Positions 27,791 to 37,285 are shown, counted from the stretch's first letter. The stretch is DNA of 64,000 bases from Nitrosomonadales bacterium (GCA_016235045.1 JACRME010000033.1:62001-126000), one strand, 5' to 3'. Notes: generated by a model from the sequence alone, not told the origin. Translations and numbers: made by a program.

Positions 27791-28180
27791 ATGGATGACG
27801 ACCTGAACAAGGAAAATGAGACACAAGAGACTCGGTCTATGGAAAACCGTAGAAGGACTCGTCGCTTCGGTGTCCAGGTTCCTTTGTATAAAAAATCCCC
27901 TGACAAGTCATCGCCACAACTATCACCGGAAGAATTCCACGACGCGCTGGAACGGCAGCGAAAATATCAGGAAAATCTAAAAGAAAAATGGATGACGCAG
28001 AAAAACCTCGTCATAGGCGTCGTCATATTGTCGTTCGATTTTGCAATCCTTCAATTGCTTCCCTGGCTCGTTAAGATGGTCGGGATACACGATCAAGTGT
28101 TGCTGGGTAAATGGCTTATCGGCCTGGTTGGGGTGGTTACTGTCGCCATGCTTATATATATCTTCACATCCGAAGGTTAA
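27791..28180 (+). CDS. Hypothetical protein with two C-terminal membrane segments
   Basis: Not recognised. The 129 residues split into a hydrophilic, charged N-terminus (about 1-70, with ENRRRTRR) and two hydrophobic segments at about 72-94 (NLVIGVVILSFDFAILQLLPWLV) and 106-125 (WLIGLVGVVTVAMLIYIF). It is more A+T rich than its neighbours. The start could also be the internal ATG at 27839. It follows fdsD by 29 bp; no functional link is evident. Confidence 0.6.
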   Translation: MDDDLNKENETQETRSMENRRRTRRFGVQVPLYKKSPDKSSPQLSPEEFHDALERQRKYQENLKEKWMTQKNLVIGVVILSFDFAILQLLPWLVKMVGIHDQVLLGKWLIGLVGVVTVAMLIYIFTSEG

Positions 28181-28293
28181 TCGGTTCTTCGTTGGAAGAG
28201 ACATGGATGTTGGGGAAACCGGCGCAAGCGGCCGTTCAAAGGATTGTCAAACCGCGGCAGCGGTTTCCACCGTAATTCGCAAATGATTGAAAC

Positions 28294-28319
28294 ACCCGGA
28301 CCAATCATCCGATCCGGGT
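28294..28319 (-). terminator. Possible purT terminator hairpin
   Basis: ACCCGGA pairs with TCCGGGT around a 12-nt loop, 10 nt after the purT stop on the minus strand, and is followed by GTTTC. The T-run is poor. The rest of the gap 28181-28329 shows nothing else. Confidence 0.4.
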
Positions 28320-28329
28320 TGTGTGCGGC

Positions 28330-29547
28330 TCAGCCCTTGACCGGCTTCACCAGCGATGCGGCGAGTTGGGCGCGGCGGCGGGCTTCGTCGGTGTTGTCCG
28401 CGTTGCAGACGGCGACGCCCATGCGGCGTTTGAGGAAGCTTTCCGGTTTGCCGAACAGGCGGATATCCGATTCCGGCACGGCGAGTGCCTTGGCCACGCC
28501 TTCGAATGCGATGCCCTTTTCTTCCATGCCGCCGTAGATCACGGCCGATGCGCCGGGGCGGCGCAGTTCGGTGTTTACCGGCAGGCCGAGGATGGCGCGG
28601 GCGTGCAGTTCGAATTCCGACTGGCGCTGGGTGGCGAGGGTGACCAGGCCGGTGTCGTGCGGACGCGGGCTGACTTCGGAGAACCACACTTCGTCGCCCC
28701 GGACGAACAATTCCACGCCGAAGATGCCGCGCCCACCCAGGGCGCCGGTCACCTTGGCCGCCATGTCGCGCGCGCGTTGCAGCGCCACGGGCGACATGAT
28801 CTGCGGTTGCCAGGATTCGACATAGTCGCCCGACTTCTGCACGTGGCCGATGGGTTCGCAGAAGAAGGTCTCCACGTTGCCGGATGCGCCGATGGCGCGC
28901 ACGGTGAGCTGGGTGATCTCGTATTCGAAGTCGATGAAGCTTTCGACGATGACGCGCGCTTCCTTGACGCGGCCGGATTTGAGCGCGTAGTCCCATGCCT
29001 TCTGCACGTCGTCCTGCCCGCGCAGGAAGGACTGTCCCTTGCCGGAAGAGGACATCACCGGCTTGACCAGGCAGGGGAAGCCGATGCCGCCGTCGATGGC
29101 GGCTTGCAGCTCTTCCAGCGAACTGGCGAAAACGTATTTCGATGTCGGCAGGCCGAGCTCTTCGGCGGCGAGGCGGCGTATGCCTTCGCGGTTCATGGTG
29201 AGTTGGGCGGCACGCGCGGTCGGGATGACTTCGGCGATCTTCTCTCTTTCGATGTCGGCCAGCACCGAGGTGGCGATGGCCTCGATCTCGGGCACCACCA
29301 GGTCGGGACGTTCCTTCTCGATCACCGCGCGCAGCGCGACCGGGTCGGTCATGGTGATGACGTGCGAGCGGTGCGCCACCTGCATGCCCGGCGCATCGGC
29401 ATAACGGTCCACCGCGATCACCTCCACCCCCAGGCGCTGCAGGGCGATGACGACCTCCTTGCCGAGTTCTCCGGCCCCTAAAAACAAGACCTTGGTTGCG
29501 GATGGGCTGAGCGGGGTACCGATGCGGGAGAGGTGGTTGGCTGACAT
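28330..29547 (-). CDS. purT: Formate-dependent GAR transformylase 2 (PurT)
   Basis: ATP-grasp enzyme that makes formyl-GAR from GAR, formate and ATP, a folate-independent step of purine synthesis. The 405 residues include [30 protein letters not shown] (N-terminal GAR domain), the ATP-grasp lid [10 protein letters not shown] and the [12 protein letters not shown]-terminal part. I chose the ATG at 29547 ([14 protein letters not shown]); the open frame upstream has no family character. Its use of free formate may be physiologically linked to the nearby formate dehydrogenase, but this is only inference. Confidence 0.96.
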   Translation of the reverse strand: MSANHLSRIGTPLSPSATKVLFLGAGELGKEVVIALQRLGVEVIAVDRYADAPGMQVAHRSHVITMTDPVALRAVIEKERPDLVVPEIEAIATSVLADIEREKIAEVIPTARAAQLTMNREGIRRLAAEELGLPTSKYVFASSLEELQAAIDGGIGFPCLVKPVMSSSGKGQSFLRGQDDVQKAWDYALKSGRVKEARVIVESFIDFEYEITQLTVRAIGASGNVETFFCEPIGHVQKSGDYVESWQPQIMSPVALQRARDMAAKVTGALGGRGIFGVELFVRGDEVWFSEVSPRPHDTGLVTLATQRQSEFELHARAILGLPVNTELRRPGASAVIYGGMEEKGIAFEGVAKALAVPESDIRLFGKPESFLKRRMGVAVCNADNTDEARRRAQLAASLVKPVKG

Positions 29548-29764
29548 GGCGGCAAAAAGTGAGTTGGTTAAGGAAGGCGCGATGTTAGCTTGATATTTGC
29601 CTGTTGAACAAGCTACGTAAACGTAACGCAATGCCCAGGTACGGGTTCCGGGGGAGTCGCCCTGGCCGCCAAGGGTCGATAGCGAAAGGCTAAGGCAGTA
29701 GAATAACCCCCTTCCAGCGCCCGGATTCATCCGTTCGGGCGCGCCACTGACATATACCGATGAC

Positions 29765-31090
29765 ATGAACGCCAAGCCAGACACTGAACGCGAGCATGAA
29801 GACATGCGGGTGTCCCTGCCGCATGAGGCATTCAAGGCATCGCTGCCCTACCTGCTGGCGTTGGTTCTCATCGCCATCGCCGGTTACTGGCTGATCGACC
29901 CCGCCCCGCCCAAGAAAATCGTCATTTCCATCAGCAAGGAAGACGGCAACTACCAGGCTTACGCGCGCCTGTACGAAGCGCTGCTGCTGCAGGATGGCGT
30001 GGCGCTGGAGATACGCGAATCCGAAGGGCCGTTGCCCAGTCTGGACGAGCTGCGCCGGGAAGGGACGGACGTGGACATGGCGTTCGTGCCGGGTGGCGTG
30101 GCGCGTTCGGAATCCACGGTCGGCCTGGTCTCGCTCGGCAGCCTGTATTACGAACCGCTTTGGATCTTCAGCAAGGGCCAGCGCCGGACCGGCCAACTGT
30201 CTGCGCTGAAAGGCAGGCGCATTGCGGTCGGCAGGACCGGCAGCGGGACGAACATCCTGACCCGGATGGTGCTGGGGGCCGCCGGGGTGACGGCGCAGAA
30301 CAGCACCCTGTTCGAGATCGGCGAGGACGACGCGATGGAGGCGCTGCGCCACAATGTGGCGGACGTGATCTTTCTCTCCGGCGTGCCCACTTCGACGCTG
30401 ATCCAGGAGGTCGCGGCGCTGCCCGGGGTGACGCTGGTCGACCTGGACGAGGCGGAGGCCTACTCGCGCCAGTTCAATTTCCTGCGCCATCTGGTGTTGC
30501 CGGAGGGTGCGCTCAGTCTGGCGTCCAACGTGCCGCCGCGCGAAGTGCATATGTTGGCGCCCACGGTCACGCTGGTGGCGCGCGAATCCATGCATCCGGC
30601 GCTGGTGTATCTGGTGCTCAAGGTGCTCGCGCGCGTCCACGGCGGTGCGGGCATGCTGCAGCAGGAGCGCGAATTTCCCTCCGACAAGGACACGGATTTC
30701 GAGATGAGCACACAGGCCGCGCATTTCTACGAATCCGGCCCGCCCTTCCTCGACCGCTACCTGCCGTTCTGGGCGGCCACTTTCGTCAACCGCGTGCTCA
30801 TCATCCTGCTGCCGTTGCTGGCGCTGGCCATTCCGCTCAGCCGCATCGCGCCCGCCGTCTACACCTGGCTGGTCAAGTCGCGCATCCACAAGCTGTATGG
30901 CGAGCTGCGCTTCCTGGAGCTGCAATTGCGCGACCGGCACCATCCGCTGGAACTGTCCACCTTCCGCAAGGAACTCGACGCCATCGAGAACAAGGTCAAC
31001 CACCTGCGTTTGCCGGTGGCCTTTTCCAGCCACCTGTACGAACTGCGCAGCCATATCGAACTGGTGCGCTCTAAGCTTTCCCGCGCCTGA
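29765..31090 (+). CDS. TAXI-family TRAP-type solute receptor with membrane anchors
   Basis: A 441-residue protein. A first membrane helix at about residues 26-45 is followed by a TAXI-like periplasmic receptor domain (about 48-320: [46 protein letters not shown]). A second hydrophobic segment at about 335-360 precedes a cytoplasmic helical tail ([20 protein letters not shown]). TAXI receptors normally work with DctQM-like TRAP permease; none is visible here. The anchored form may be a sensor or an orphan receptor; ligand unknown. Confidence 0.82.
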   Translation: MNAKPDTEREHEDMRVSLPHEAFKASLPYLLALVLIAIAGYWLIDPAPPKKIVISISKEDGNYQAYARLYEALLLQDGVALEIRESEGPLPSLDELRREGTDVDMAFVPGGVARSESTVGLVSLGSLYYEPLWIFSKGQRRTGQLSALKGRRIAVGRTGSGTNILTRMVLGAAGVTAQNSTLFEIGEDDAMEALRHNVADVIFLSGVPTSTLIQEVAALPGVTLVDLDEAEAYSRQFNFLRHLVLPEGALSLASNVPPREVHMLAPTVTLVARESMHPALVYLVLKVLARVHGGAGMLQQEREFPSDKDTDFEMSTQAAHFYESGPPFLDRYLPFWAATFVNRVLIILLPLLALAIPLSRIAPAVYTWLVKSRIHKLYGELRFLELQLRDRHHPLELSTFRKELDAIENKVNHLRLPVAFSSHLYELRSHIELVRSKLSRA

Positions 31091-31144
31091 GCCGATACAT
31101 ATCCTACAGGGGTGCGATGACGTCCCGGAAACAGGAGGTGTGAC

Positions 31145-31366
31145 ATGGCTATCGTGATGAATATGAGCGGCTACGAAGTCGAGCGCGAGGTCGAGGCGGC
31201 CGACGAGTATGGCGACGAAGTGATGTGCGCGGAGTGGGTTCCTGCCCTGGCGCAAATGAACGATGGGCATGTAGTGGAAATGGATAAGCACACGCCGTTT
31301 TCACCTGAACTGGCGATTGCGGATGTCGACGTCTTCCTGGAAAAAATGTACCGGAACCAGCGTTAA
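31145..31366 (+). CDS. Small acidic hypothetical protein
   Basis: Not recognised. The 73 residues are rich in Glu, Asp, Val and Met (MAIVMNMSGYEVEREVEAADEY). A strong AGGAGGTG lies 6 nt before the ATG and a clear terminator follows 17 bp after the stop, so it looks like a genuine expressed gene, possibly the last gene of the TAXI transcript (54 bp downstream). No membrane segment, signal or metal motif is seen. Confidence 0.7.
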   Translation: MAIVMNMSGYEVEREVEAADEYGDEVMCAEWVPALAQMNDGHVVEMDKHTPFSPELAIADVDVFLEKMYRNQR

Positions 31367-31383
31367 AGCAGGCTCCTTTGGAG

Positions 31384-31407
31384 CGGCCCCGCCAGCGGGG
31401 TCGTTTT
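31384..31407 (+). terminator. Rho-independent terminator
   Basis: CGGCCCCGC pairs with GCGGGGTCG (one G-T pair) around a short loop and is followed by TTTT. It ends the transcript of the small acidic protein. Confidence 0.85.
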
Positions 31408-31505
31408 CTCCGCAAGCCTTATGTTACGCCCTGTTCGGGGCGATTGACTGAAGTGCCGCAGTGCGCTCTGTGCTATTCTTCACGCAGTCGATCCCGAGTC
31501 CTCCC

Positions 31506-33428
31506 ATGAAATTTGTACTGCTCCTGATGCTGGCGCTGCCCGTAGGCGCACTGGCCGACCAAGAAAGCGATTTCCTTGCCGCGCGCGAAGCACTGCGCGC
31601 CGGCAATGCCGCTCGTCTGGAGAAAGCGGCGGAGCGGCTCAAGGATTCCCCGCTGGAACCGTATGCCACCTATTTCCAGTTGCGCATGAACTGGGGCATG
31701 AAAAACATGGCGCCGATCAAGGCCTTCCTGGCGCGCGGCGATGAAAGCCCGGTGATCGACCAGTTCCGCGGCGAGTGGCTCAAATATCTGGGCCGGCAGG
31801 AACGCTGGGACGATTTCGCCGAAGAGTATCCGCACCTGGTGAACGGCAATACCGAAATCGAATGCTTTGCGCTGCAGATGCGGCAGCGCAGCGACGCCGA
31901 GGGCGCGTTGCGCGAGGCGCGCAAATACTGGTTCAGCAGTGATGGCACGGAAGAAAGCTGCTCCGCGCTGTTCGAGGATGCATTGAAGGGCGGCGCCATC
32001 AGCGAGGCCGACGTGTGGCAGCGCATGCGGCTGGCGCTGGAGACCGGCAATGCCACGCTGGCCAAGCAACTCATCAAACGCCTGCCCAAGGTGCAGGCTT
32101 TCCCGGCGGCGGAAGTGAGCGTCGCGGCGAGCAACCCGCAGCGTTATCTGGACAGGACCAAATTCGAGAATTCGGGAATGGGGCGGCACACGGTCGCGCT
32201 GTTCGCATTGCAACTGCTGGCCAAGCGCTCGCCGCAAATGGCGTATGCGCGCTGGGAGAAAATTTCCGCGAATTTTTCCGAGGCGGAGCAGCGCTATTTC
32301 TTCGCTTGGCTGGCGTATGCCGGGGCGTTGAACCACGACGAACGCGCGCAGGGCTGGTTTGCGGCGGCGGGCGATGCGGTGCTGAATGAAAAGCAACTGG
32401 CCTGGCGCACGCGCACCGCGTTGCGCGCGCAGGACTGGCGCGAAGTGTGGGCAAGCATCGACGCCATGCCGCCGCAACAGCAGAACGAAGGCGTGTGGCG
32501 CTACTGGAAGGCGCGCGCGCTCAAGGTGATGGGGCGTCTGGCCGAAGCCGAAGCGCTGTTCGCCGGCCTGAGCCGCGAATACAACTTCTATGGGCAACTT
32601 TCCGCGGAAGAATTGGGCACCAGCGTGGCCGCCGTTTCGTTCGGGCAATTGCTGAGCGAAGGCGAGATCCAGGCGATCGAGGCGATGCCCGCCATCCAGC
32701 GCACGCTGCTGCTGTATCGCATGGACCTGCGCACCGAGGCGGCGAGAGAATGGGCGTGGGCGCTGCGCAACTTCAACGACCGGCAACTGCTGGCGGCGGC
32801 CGAAGTGGCGCAGCGCAACGAAATGTACGACCGCTCCATCAGTGCGGCAGACCGCACCGTGAGCCTGCACGACTTCAGCCTGCGCTACCCCTCACCGTAT
32901 CGCGCGGCGTTGCAGGAAAACCTGCGCAAGCACGACCTGGAGGAGGCGTGGGTGTACGGCCTGATGCGGCAGGAAAGCCGCTTCGCCAGCAGCGTCAAAT
33001 CCGATGCGGGCGCGGTCGGCCTCATGCAGATCATGCCGGACACCGCGCGCTGGGTGGCGAGGCAGATCGGCATGAAGGGCTATCGCAAGGGATTGATCCA
33101 CCAGGTGGACGTGAACGTCAAACTCGGCACGTATTACATGAAGACGGTCTCGCACCAGTTCGACGACAACCCGGTGCTGGCCTCCGCCGCCTACAATGCC
33201 GGGCCGACGCGGGCCCAGCAATGGCGCGGCACGCAGCCGCTGGAAGGCGCGATCTATGTCGAGACCATTCCCTTCGACGAAACGCGCGACTATGTGAAGA
33301 AGGTAATGAGCAACACCCACTACTATTCCAAACTGTTCGGACAATCGTCGCAATCGCTGAAGCAGCGGTTGGGCATCATCGGAGCGGAAAGCGACAGGAA
33401 CAGGAAAATCTATCGTGAAGAACGGTAA
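31506..33428 (+). CDS. slt: Soluble lytic murein transglycosylase (Slt70-like)
   Basis: Periplasmic exo-lytic transglycosylase that cleaves glycan strands to 1,6-anhydromuropeptides. A signal peptide (MKFVLLLMLALPVGALA, cleavage near residue 18) precedes a long alpha-superhelical U/L domain (about 20-455) and a C-terminal SLT domain. The catalytic Glu is E490 in MRQESRFASS, with the GAVGLMQIMPDTA and AYNAGPTRAQQW motifs after it. Length 640 fits Slt70. I chose the ATG at 31506, which starts the signal peptide; an in-frame start 15 codons earlier would bury it. Confidence 0.95.
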   Translation: MKFVLLLMLALPVGALADQESDFLAAREALRAGNAARLEKAAERLKDSPLEPYATYFQLRMNWGMKNMAPIKAFLARGDESPVIDQFRGEWLKYLGRQERWDDFAEEYPHLVNGNTEIECFALQMRQRSDAEGALREARKYWFSSDGTEESCSALFEDALKGGAISEADVWQRMRLALETGNATLAKQLIKRLPKVQAFPAAEVSVAASNPQRYLDRTKFENSGMGRHTVALFALQLLAKRSPQMAYARWEKISANFSEAEQRYFFAWLAYAGALNHDERAQGWFAAAGDAVLNEKQLAWRTRTALRAQDWREVWASIDAMPPQQQNEGVWRYWKARALKVMGRLAEAEALFAGLSREYNFYGQLSAEELGTSVAAVSFGQLLSEGEIQAIEAMPAIQRTLLLYRMDLRTEAAREWAWALRNFNDRQLLAAAEVAQRNEMYDRSISAADRTVSLHDFSLRYPSPYRAALQENLRKHDLEEAWVYGLMRQESRFASSVKSDAGAVGLMQIMPDTARWVARQIGMKGYRKGLIHQVDVNVKLGTYYMKTVSHQFDDNPVLASAAYNAGPTRAQQWRGTQPLEGAIYVETIPFDETRDYVKKVMSNTHYYSKLFGQSSQSLKQRLGIIGAESDRNRKIYREER

Positions 33429-33482
33429 GACCAAAAACAATTTCCGTTTGTCCCCGCGCCCGCATGCGGGAGAGGGGGCGCG

Positions 33483-34709
33483 TTGAATACCGCTCCTCTG
33501 AACGTCTATTGCGTCGGCGGCGCCGTGCGCGACCGCCTGCTCGGCCTGAAGGTGCAGGATCACGACTGGGTCGTGGTCGGCAGCACGCCCGAAGAGATGG
33601 CGGCGCGCGGCTTCAAACCCGTGGGCAGCGACTTCCCGGTGTTCCTGCATCCCGACACCCACGAGGAATATGCGCTCGCCCGCACCGAACGCAAAGTGGC
33701 GCAGGGTTACAAGGGCTTCACCGTCTACACCTCGCCCGACGTCACGCTGGAGCAGGATCTGCTGCGCCGCGACTTTACCGTCAATGCCATCGCAGAGGAT
33801 GCCGACGGCAATCTCATCGATCCCTACAACGGCCAGGCCGACCTCAAGGCGGGCATCCTGCGCCATGTGAGCGACGCCTTTGCCGAAGACCCGGTGCGCA
33901 TCCTGCGCGGTGCGCGCTTCGCGGCGCGCTTCGGTTTCAGCTTCGCGCCGGAAACACTGGCGCTCATGCGCAGCATGGTGGACAACGGCGAAGTGGATGC
34001 GCTGGTGGCCGAACGCGTGTGGCAGGAGTTGTCGCGCGGACTGATGGAAAAACAACCCTCGCGCTTCTTTACCACCCTGCGCGAATGCGGTGCGCTGAAA
34101 AAAATACTGCCCGAAGTGGAAGCCCTGTTCGGCGTGCCGCAACCCGCGCACTACCATCCCGAGATCGACTGCGGCGTGCACGTGATGATGGTCATCGACG
34201 ACACCGCGAAGAACGAGCGCCCGCTCGAAGTGCGCTTCGCCGCGCTGGGCCACGATCTCGGCAAAGCCACCACACCCGAAGACACCCTGCCGCGCCACAT
34301 CGGCCACGAGCAGCGCAGCGTCGACCTGCTGAACAAACTGTGCGAGCGCCTGCGGGTGCCCGGCGAATGCCGTGACCTCGCGCTGCTGGTGGCGCAGTAT
34401 CACAGCCACGTGCACAAGGTGCGCGAACTGCGCGCCGACACCATCGTCAAGGTGTTCGACCGCTGCGACCTGTGGCGCAAGCCGGAACGCTTTGCGCAAA
34501 TACTGCAAGCCTGCGAATCTGATGCGCACGGACGCACCGGGCACGAGAACGATGCCTACTCGCAATCGGCTTACATGCTGAATTGCGCAAGGGCGGCGCA
34601 GGCGGTGAATGCGGGTGAGATAGCGCGCGCTTGTGCCGACAAAAACCTGATTGCCGATAAGGTGCGCGAGGCGCGCATTCTGGCGGTGGAAAAAGTCATC
34701 AAGGGTTGA
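33483..34709 (+). CDS. cca: CCA-adding tRNA nucleotidyltransferase
   Basis: Adds or repairs the 3' CCA of tRNAs. The class II nucleotidyltransferase head is VYCVGGAVRDRLLG with catalytic Asp at about 26 and 28 (VQDHDWVVVG). ARTERK and the RRDFTVNAIA motif follow, and the C-terminal HD phosphohydrolase domain has FAALGHDLGKATTP. Length 408 matches the gammaproteobacterial-type multifunctional enzyme. A TTG at 33483 is the only start near the family N-terminus; the G-rich stretch GGAGAGGGGG before it may serve as ribosome site. Confidence 0.95.
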   Translation: MNTAPLNVYCVGGAVRDRLLGLKVQDHDWVVVGSTPEEMAARGFKPVGSDFPVFLHPDTHEEYALARTERKVAQGYKGFTVYTSPDVTLEQDLLRRDFTVNAIAEDADGNLIDPYNGQADLKAGILRHVSDAFAEDPVRILRGARFAARFGFSFAPETLALMRSMVDNGEVDALVAERVWQELSRGLMEKQPSRFFTTLRECGALKKILPEVEALFGVPQPAHYHPEIDCGVHVMMVIDDTAKNERPLEVRFAALGHDLGKATTPEDTLPRHIGHEQRSVDLLNKLCERLRVPGECRDLALLVAQYHSHVHKVRELRADTIVKVFDRCDLWRKPERFAQILQACESDAHGRTGHENDAYSQSAYMLNCARAAQAVNAGEIARACADKNLIADKVREARILAVEKVIKG

Positions 34710-34750
34710 AGGCGCCCGGGGGAATTTCTCTTTCCCGAAATAGGATTACA

Positions 34751-34993
34751 ATGCCGTCCATGAACAATATTTCCATCGCCGATATTCTTGAACTTCCGGT
34801 ACAGGAGCGCATCCGACTGGTCGAGCTTATCTGGGACAGCGTTGCAGCGGTTCCTGAGGCGGTGACCATTTCGCCTGAGCTAAAGGCTGAACTCGAAGCG
34901 CGCCTGGCGGAGTTCGAAGCAAACCCGGAAGCAGGCTACTCATGGGATCAGGTGAAATCACGCCTCAATGATGGCTCATGGCGTTCCGCCTGA
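34751..34993 (+). CDS. Antitoxin of a ParE/RelE-type pair (TIGR02574-like addiction module component)
   Basis: An 80-residue protein with SIADILELPVQERIRLVELIWDSVAA and the C-terminal GYSWDQVKSRL, the pattern of the 'putative addiction module component' family. Such antitoxins neutralise a RelE/ParE toxin encoded directly downstream and often autorepress. The start may be 34751 or the ATG at 34760. It overlaps the toxin reading frame at 34978 by 16 bp. Since the toxin frame is broken, it may be an orphan. Confidence 0.85.
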   Translation: MPSMNNISIADILELPVQERIRLVELIWDSVAAVPEAVTISPELKAELEARLAEFEANPEAGYSWDQVKSRLNDGSWRSA

Positions 34994-35274
34994 AATTCTC
35001 CGCGCGAGCGCTGCGTGAAATTGGTGAAGCTCGCGAATAGTACGAATTGCAGAGTCCCGGTCTCGGGGATGAATTTATTGCCGCGATGGAGTTGCAATTG
35101 AAAAGACTGGAACAGGCGCCTCTGCTTTATGCTGAAATAATTCCCAGCGTTCGCCGCACCCTTCTCCCCCGATTTCCTTTTGGTTTGTTTTATGCGGTGC
35201 GGGGAAATCTCGTACACGTTTTGGCTGTGTTGCATGATGCGCGCAATCCGGGGCGCTGGCCAAAAGCCGGGTAG
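34978..35274 (+). pseudogene. ParE/RelE-family toxin interrupted by an amber codon
   Basis: The frame from the ATG at 34978 reads MAFRLKFSARALREIGEARE, then TAG (35038-35040), then YELQSPGLGDEFIAAMELQL and the rest of a ParE-like toxin to 35274. The family usually has EWYE...PGLG, so the TAG stands where Trp (TGG) is expected: a single G-to-A change. All other parts, including PSVRRTLLPRFPFGLFYAV, look intact. The terminal TAG belongs to a GTAGGGTGGGC repeat. Probably inactivated recently; restart at a downstream TTG would lack the first 23 residues. Confidence 0.88.
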
Positions 35275-35343
35275 GGTGGGCGTTCTTGTGCCCACGCTGA
35301 TACTTTGATTGCCCGCGTGGGCACAAGAACGTGCCCACCCTAC
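35271..35343. repeat. GTAGGGTGGGC interspersed inverted repeat (full copy)
   Basis: GTAGGGTGGGCGTTCTTGTG then CCCACGC at the left; GCGTGGGCACAAGAACGTGC then CCACCCTAC at the right, exact or near-exact complements. Its left end supplies the stop codon of the toxin pseudogene. Same family as 46092-46164 and the half copy at 15672-15700. Confidence 0.88.
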
Positions 35344-35400
35344 GCGCTGCCATAGCGACAAAGGGTTCGATAAAGCATCACATTGAATTTTTCACGCGCT

Positions 35401-35901
35401 TCAAATGTGTGAACCAATTGCCTCTTTCCACACCTTCAACTTCTCCTCATAACGCAACCCCGCATGCGCCGGGCTGGTGGATGGCAGGCGCACGAATTCC
35501 AGCGGCGGCAATTTCTGTTTACCCGATACGAACCGTTTGAAACTCTGCGCGGCCTTGGCGCCGTTGAAGCACACGCGTGTGATGTGTGGGTGCTGCGCGA
35601 AAAAGGAAGCAAAGTCGTTCGTTTCCTCATTGCGAATATGTGTATCCAGGCTGCTCTCGCGTTCGCAGGAGGCGAGCACATCCCATAGCGCGATGCGTGC
35701 CTCATTCAGTTTTAGCAAACGTTCTTCGTAAGGCAGTTGCGGGTCGAAGCCGGCGAGTTCGCCCATGATTTTCCAGAACGCGTTCTGCGGGTGGGCGTAA
35801 TACTGGTTTTGTTTGAGCGATTCCTTGCCGGGCATGCTGCCGAGGATCAGTAGCGTTGTATCGGCATTGGCAACGGGTGGGAAGCTGCGGATGTGCGGCA
35901 T
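35401..35901 (-). CDS. DNA-deoxyinosine (hypoxanthine-DNA) glycosylase, UDG superfamily
   Basis: A 166-residue member of the uracil-DNA-glycosylase superfamily, resembling the hypoxanthine-DNA glycosylase group. LLILGSMPGKESLKQNQYYAHPQNAFW is the catalytic N-terminal motif (GSMPG loop, NAFW). VCFNGAKAAQSF and LPSTSPAH near residue 140 are the second-site loop. It removes deaminated bases from DNA. The end of the gene lies about 57 bp from the repeat at 35271-35343; the upstream side has the repeat at 35934. Confidence 0.88.
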   Translation of the reverse strand: MPHIRSFPPVANADTTLLILGSMPGKESLKQNQYYAHPQNAFWKIMGELAGFDPQLPYEERLLKLNEARIALWDVLASCERESSLDTHIRNEETNDFASFFAQHPHITRVCFNGAKAAQSFKRFVSGKQKLPPLEFVRLPSTSPAHAGLRYEEKLKVWKEAIGSHI

Positions 35902-35933
35902 ATGATTAGTAATATATCCCTTCGCGATACCAT

Positions 35934-36033
35934 TCCCTCCCCCTTGCAGGGGAGAGGGCCAGGGTGGGGGTAGAAGCGTTACGCTGCCGCGACTCTACCC
36001 CCATCCCAACCTTCCCCCTGCATGGGGGAAGGG
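35934..36033. repeat. C/G-rich interspersed inverted repeat (CCCTCCCCCTTGCAGGGG)
   Basis: CCCTCCCCCTTGCAGGGGAG then GGGCCAGGGTGGGGG at the left; CTACCCCCATCCCAACCTTC with CCCCTGCATGGGGGAAGG at the right. Lies in the gap between the DNA glycosylase start and the MidA-like gene's stop. Confidence 0.85.
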
Positions 36034-36063
36034 GCCGGTTTTCCAGTGATGTACTGTCTGGGA

Positions 36064-37218
36064 TCACAACAACCGCGACAGGTCGCCGCGCAGGAAGCCG
36101 GCCAGCGGCTGGTCCAGTTCCATGCCGAGCGCGATGACCTTGAACAATTCGCCCATTTCGGCCGGGCTGGTGAGTTTTTGCAGTTGGCCGGAAAGGGGGG
36201 CGTAGGTTTTTACATCGTCGGGCGAGACTTCGCCGAGGAATTCCGCCATGCCGTTGTTGAGCAGGAAATTCGCCTGCGAGGTGTAGCCGAGGAAGTGCGC
36301 GCCGCTGTCGATGGCGGCTTCCGCGATGGCGGTGAAATCCACGTGCGCGGTGATGTCCTGCAGGCCGGGCAGGTAGAAGGGGTCATCGTGCGAATGGTGG
36401 CGGTAATGGCACATCAGGGTGCCGCGCGTCCGTTGCGGGTGGTAATACTCGAGCGCGCCAAAACCGTAGTCGACGAACAGCAGCACGCCCTTGTCCATGC
36501 GCTCGCACAGGCTGGCGACGAGACCGCGCGCGGTGAGCGAAACTTCGCTCAGGTATTCGGAGGGGACGCGCAGGTTTTTGGCGATGTCGAGCAGCGCCGG
36601 GGTCTTAAGCGGCTTGTCGTGCCAGGCGAAATGGCGGCCCTTGCTTGCGACGCCGAGTTCCTGAACCTTGCCTTCGGTCCAGTGCAGCAGGTGCACGGGC
36701 AGCGCATCCAGCACTTCGTTGCCGATGACTGCGCCGGAGATGTTTTCCGGCAGCGCGTCCAGCCAGGTTACGCGGCTGGCCAATTGGGGCAGTTCGCTGT
36801 TGATCAGTGCTTGCTGACGCTCGCGCAGGTCGGCGCTGACTTCGAGGATGGTATAGCTGTCCGGCAGTTCGCCCAGCCGTTCCAGTTCGCTGAGGATATC
36901 CAGTGCCAGTTTACCGCTGCCCGCGCCGAGTTCGAGAATGTGCGGCGCGCTGGCCTGCATGATCTCGACCAGTTGCCGCGCCATGGTGCGGCCGAACAGG
37001 GACGACAACTCCGGTGCGGTGACGAAATCGCCGCCGGCGCCGAATTTGTGCGCGCCCGCCGTGTAGTAGCCCAGGCCCGGCGCGTAGAGCGCCAATTCCA
37101 TGAAGCGCGAAAAGGGTATCCAGCCGCCCTGGGTGGCAATGTCCTGACGGATGAGTTCGCACAGCTTGGCGCTGTGGATCAGGGCATCGGGCGTAGGCAG
37201 GGGCAGGTTGGCGGACAT
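36064..37218 (-). CDS. SAM-dependent methyltransferase, MidA/NDUFAF7-like (DUF185)
   Basis: A 384-residue protein of the COG1565 type. The methyltransferase motif I is HILELGAGSGKLALDIL (about residues 96-112), GYYTAGAHKFGAGGDFVTAPELSSLFG is the family hallmark, and GVLLFVDYGFGALEYYHPQRTRGTLMCHYRHH follows. The mitochondrial homologue NDUFAF7 dimethylates an arginine of complex I subunit NDUFS2; in bacteria the substrate is not established. Divergent from the pteridine reductase gene. Confidence 0.9.
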   Translation of the reverse strand: MSANLPLPTPDALIHSAKLCELIRQDIATQGGWIPFSRFMELALYAPGLGYYTAGAHKFGAGGDFVTAPELSSLFGRTMARQLVEIMQASAPHILELGAGSGKLALDILSELERLGELPDSYTILEVSADLRERQQALINSELPQLASRVTWLDALPENISGAVIGNEVLDALPVHLLHWTEGKVQELGVASKGRHFAWHDKPLKTPALLDIAKNLRVPSEYLSEVSLTARGLVASLCERMDKGVLLFVDYGFGALEYYHPQRTRGTLMCHYRHHSHDDPFYLPGLQDITAHVDFTAIAEAAIDSGAHFLGYTSQANFLLNNGMAEFLGEVSPDDVKTYAPLSGQLQKLTSPAEMGELFKVIALGMELDQPLAGFLRGDLSRLL

Positions 37219-37285
37219 GGTCGGTTATAATTCGGCGCGGGATATAAGTTTATCAGTTGAATAAAGACGTAGCGAGGAAGGTCGA

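Noticed and set aside
33446..33480. Another copy of the C/G-rich repeat just before cca
   Set aside because: CCCGCATGCGGGAGAGGGGG resembles one half of the repeat, but it is too short and has no matching arm.
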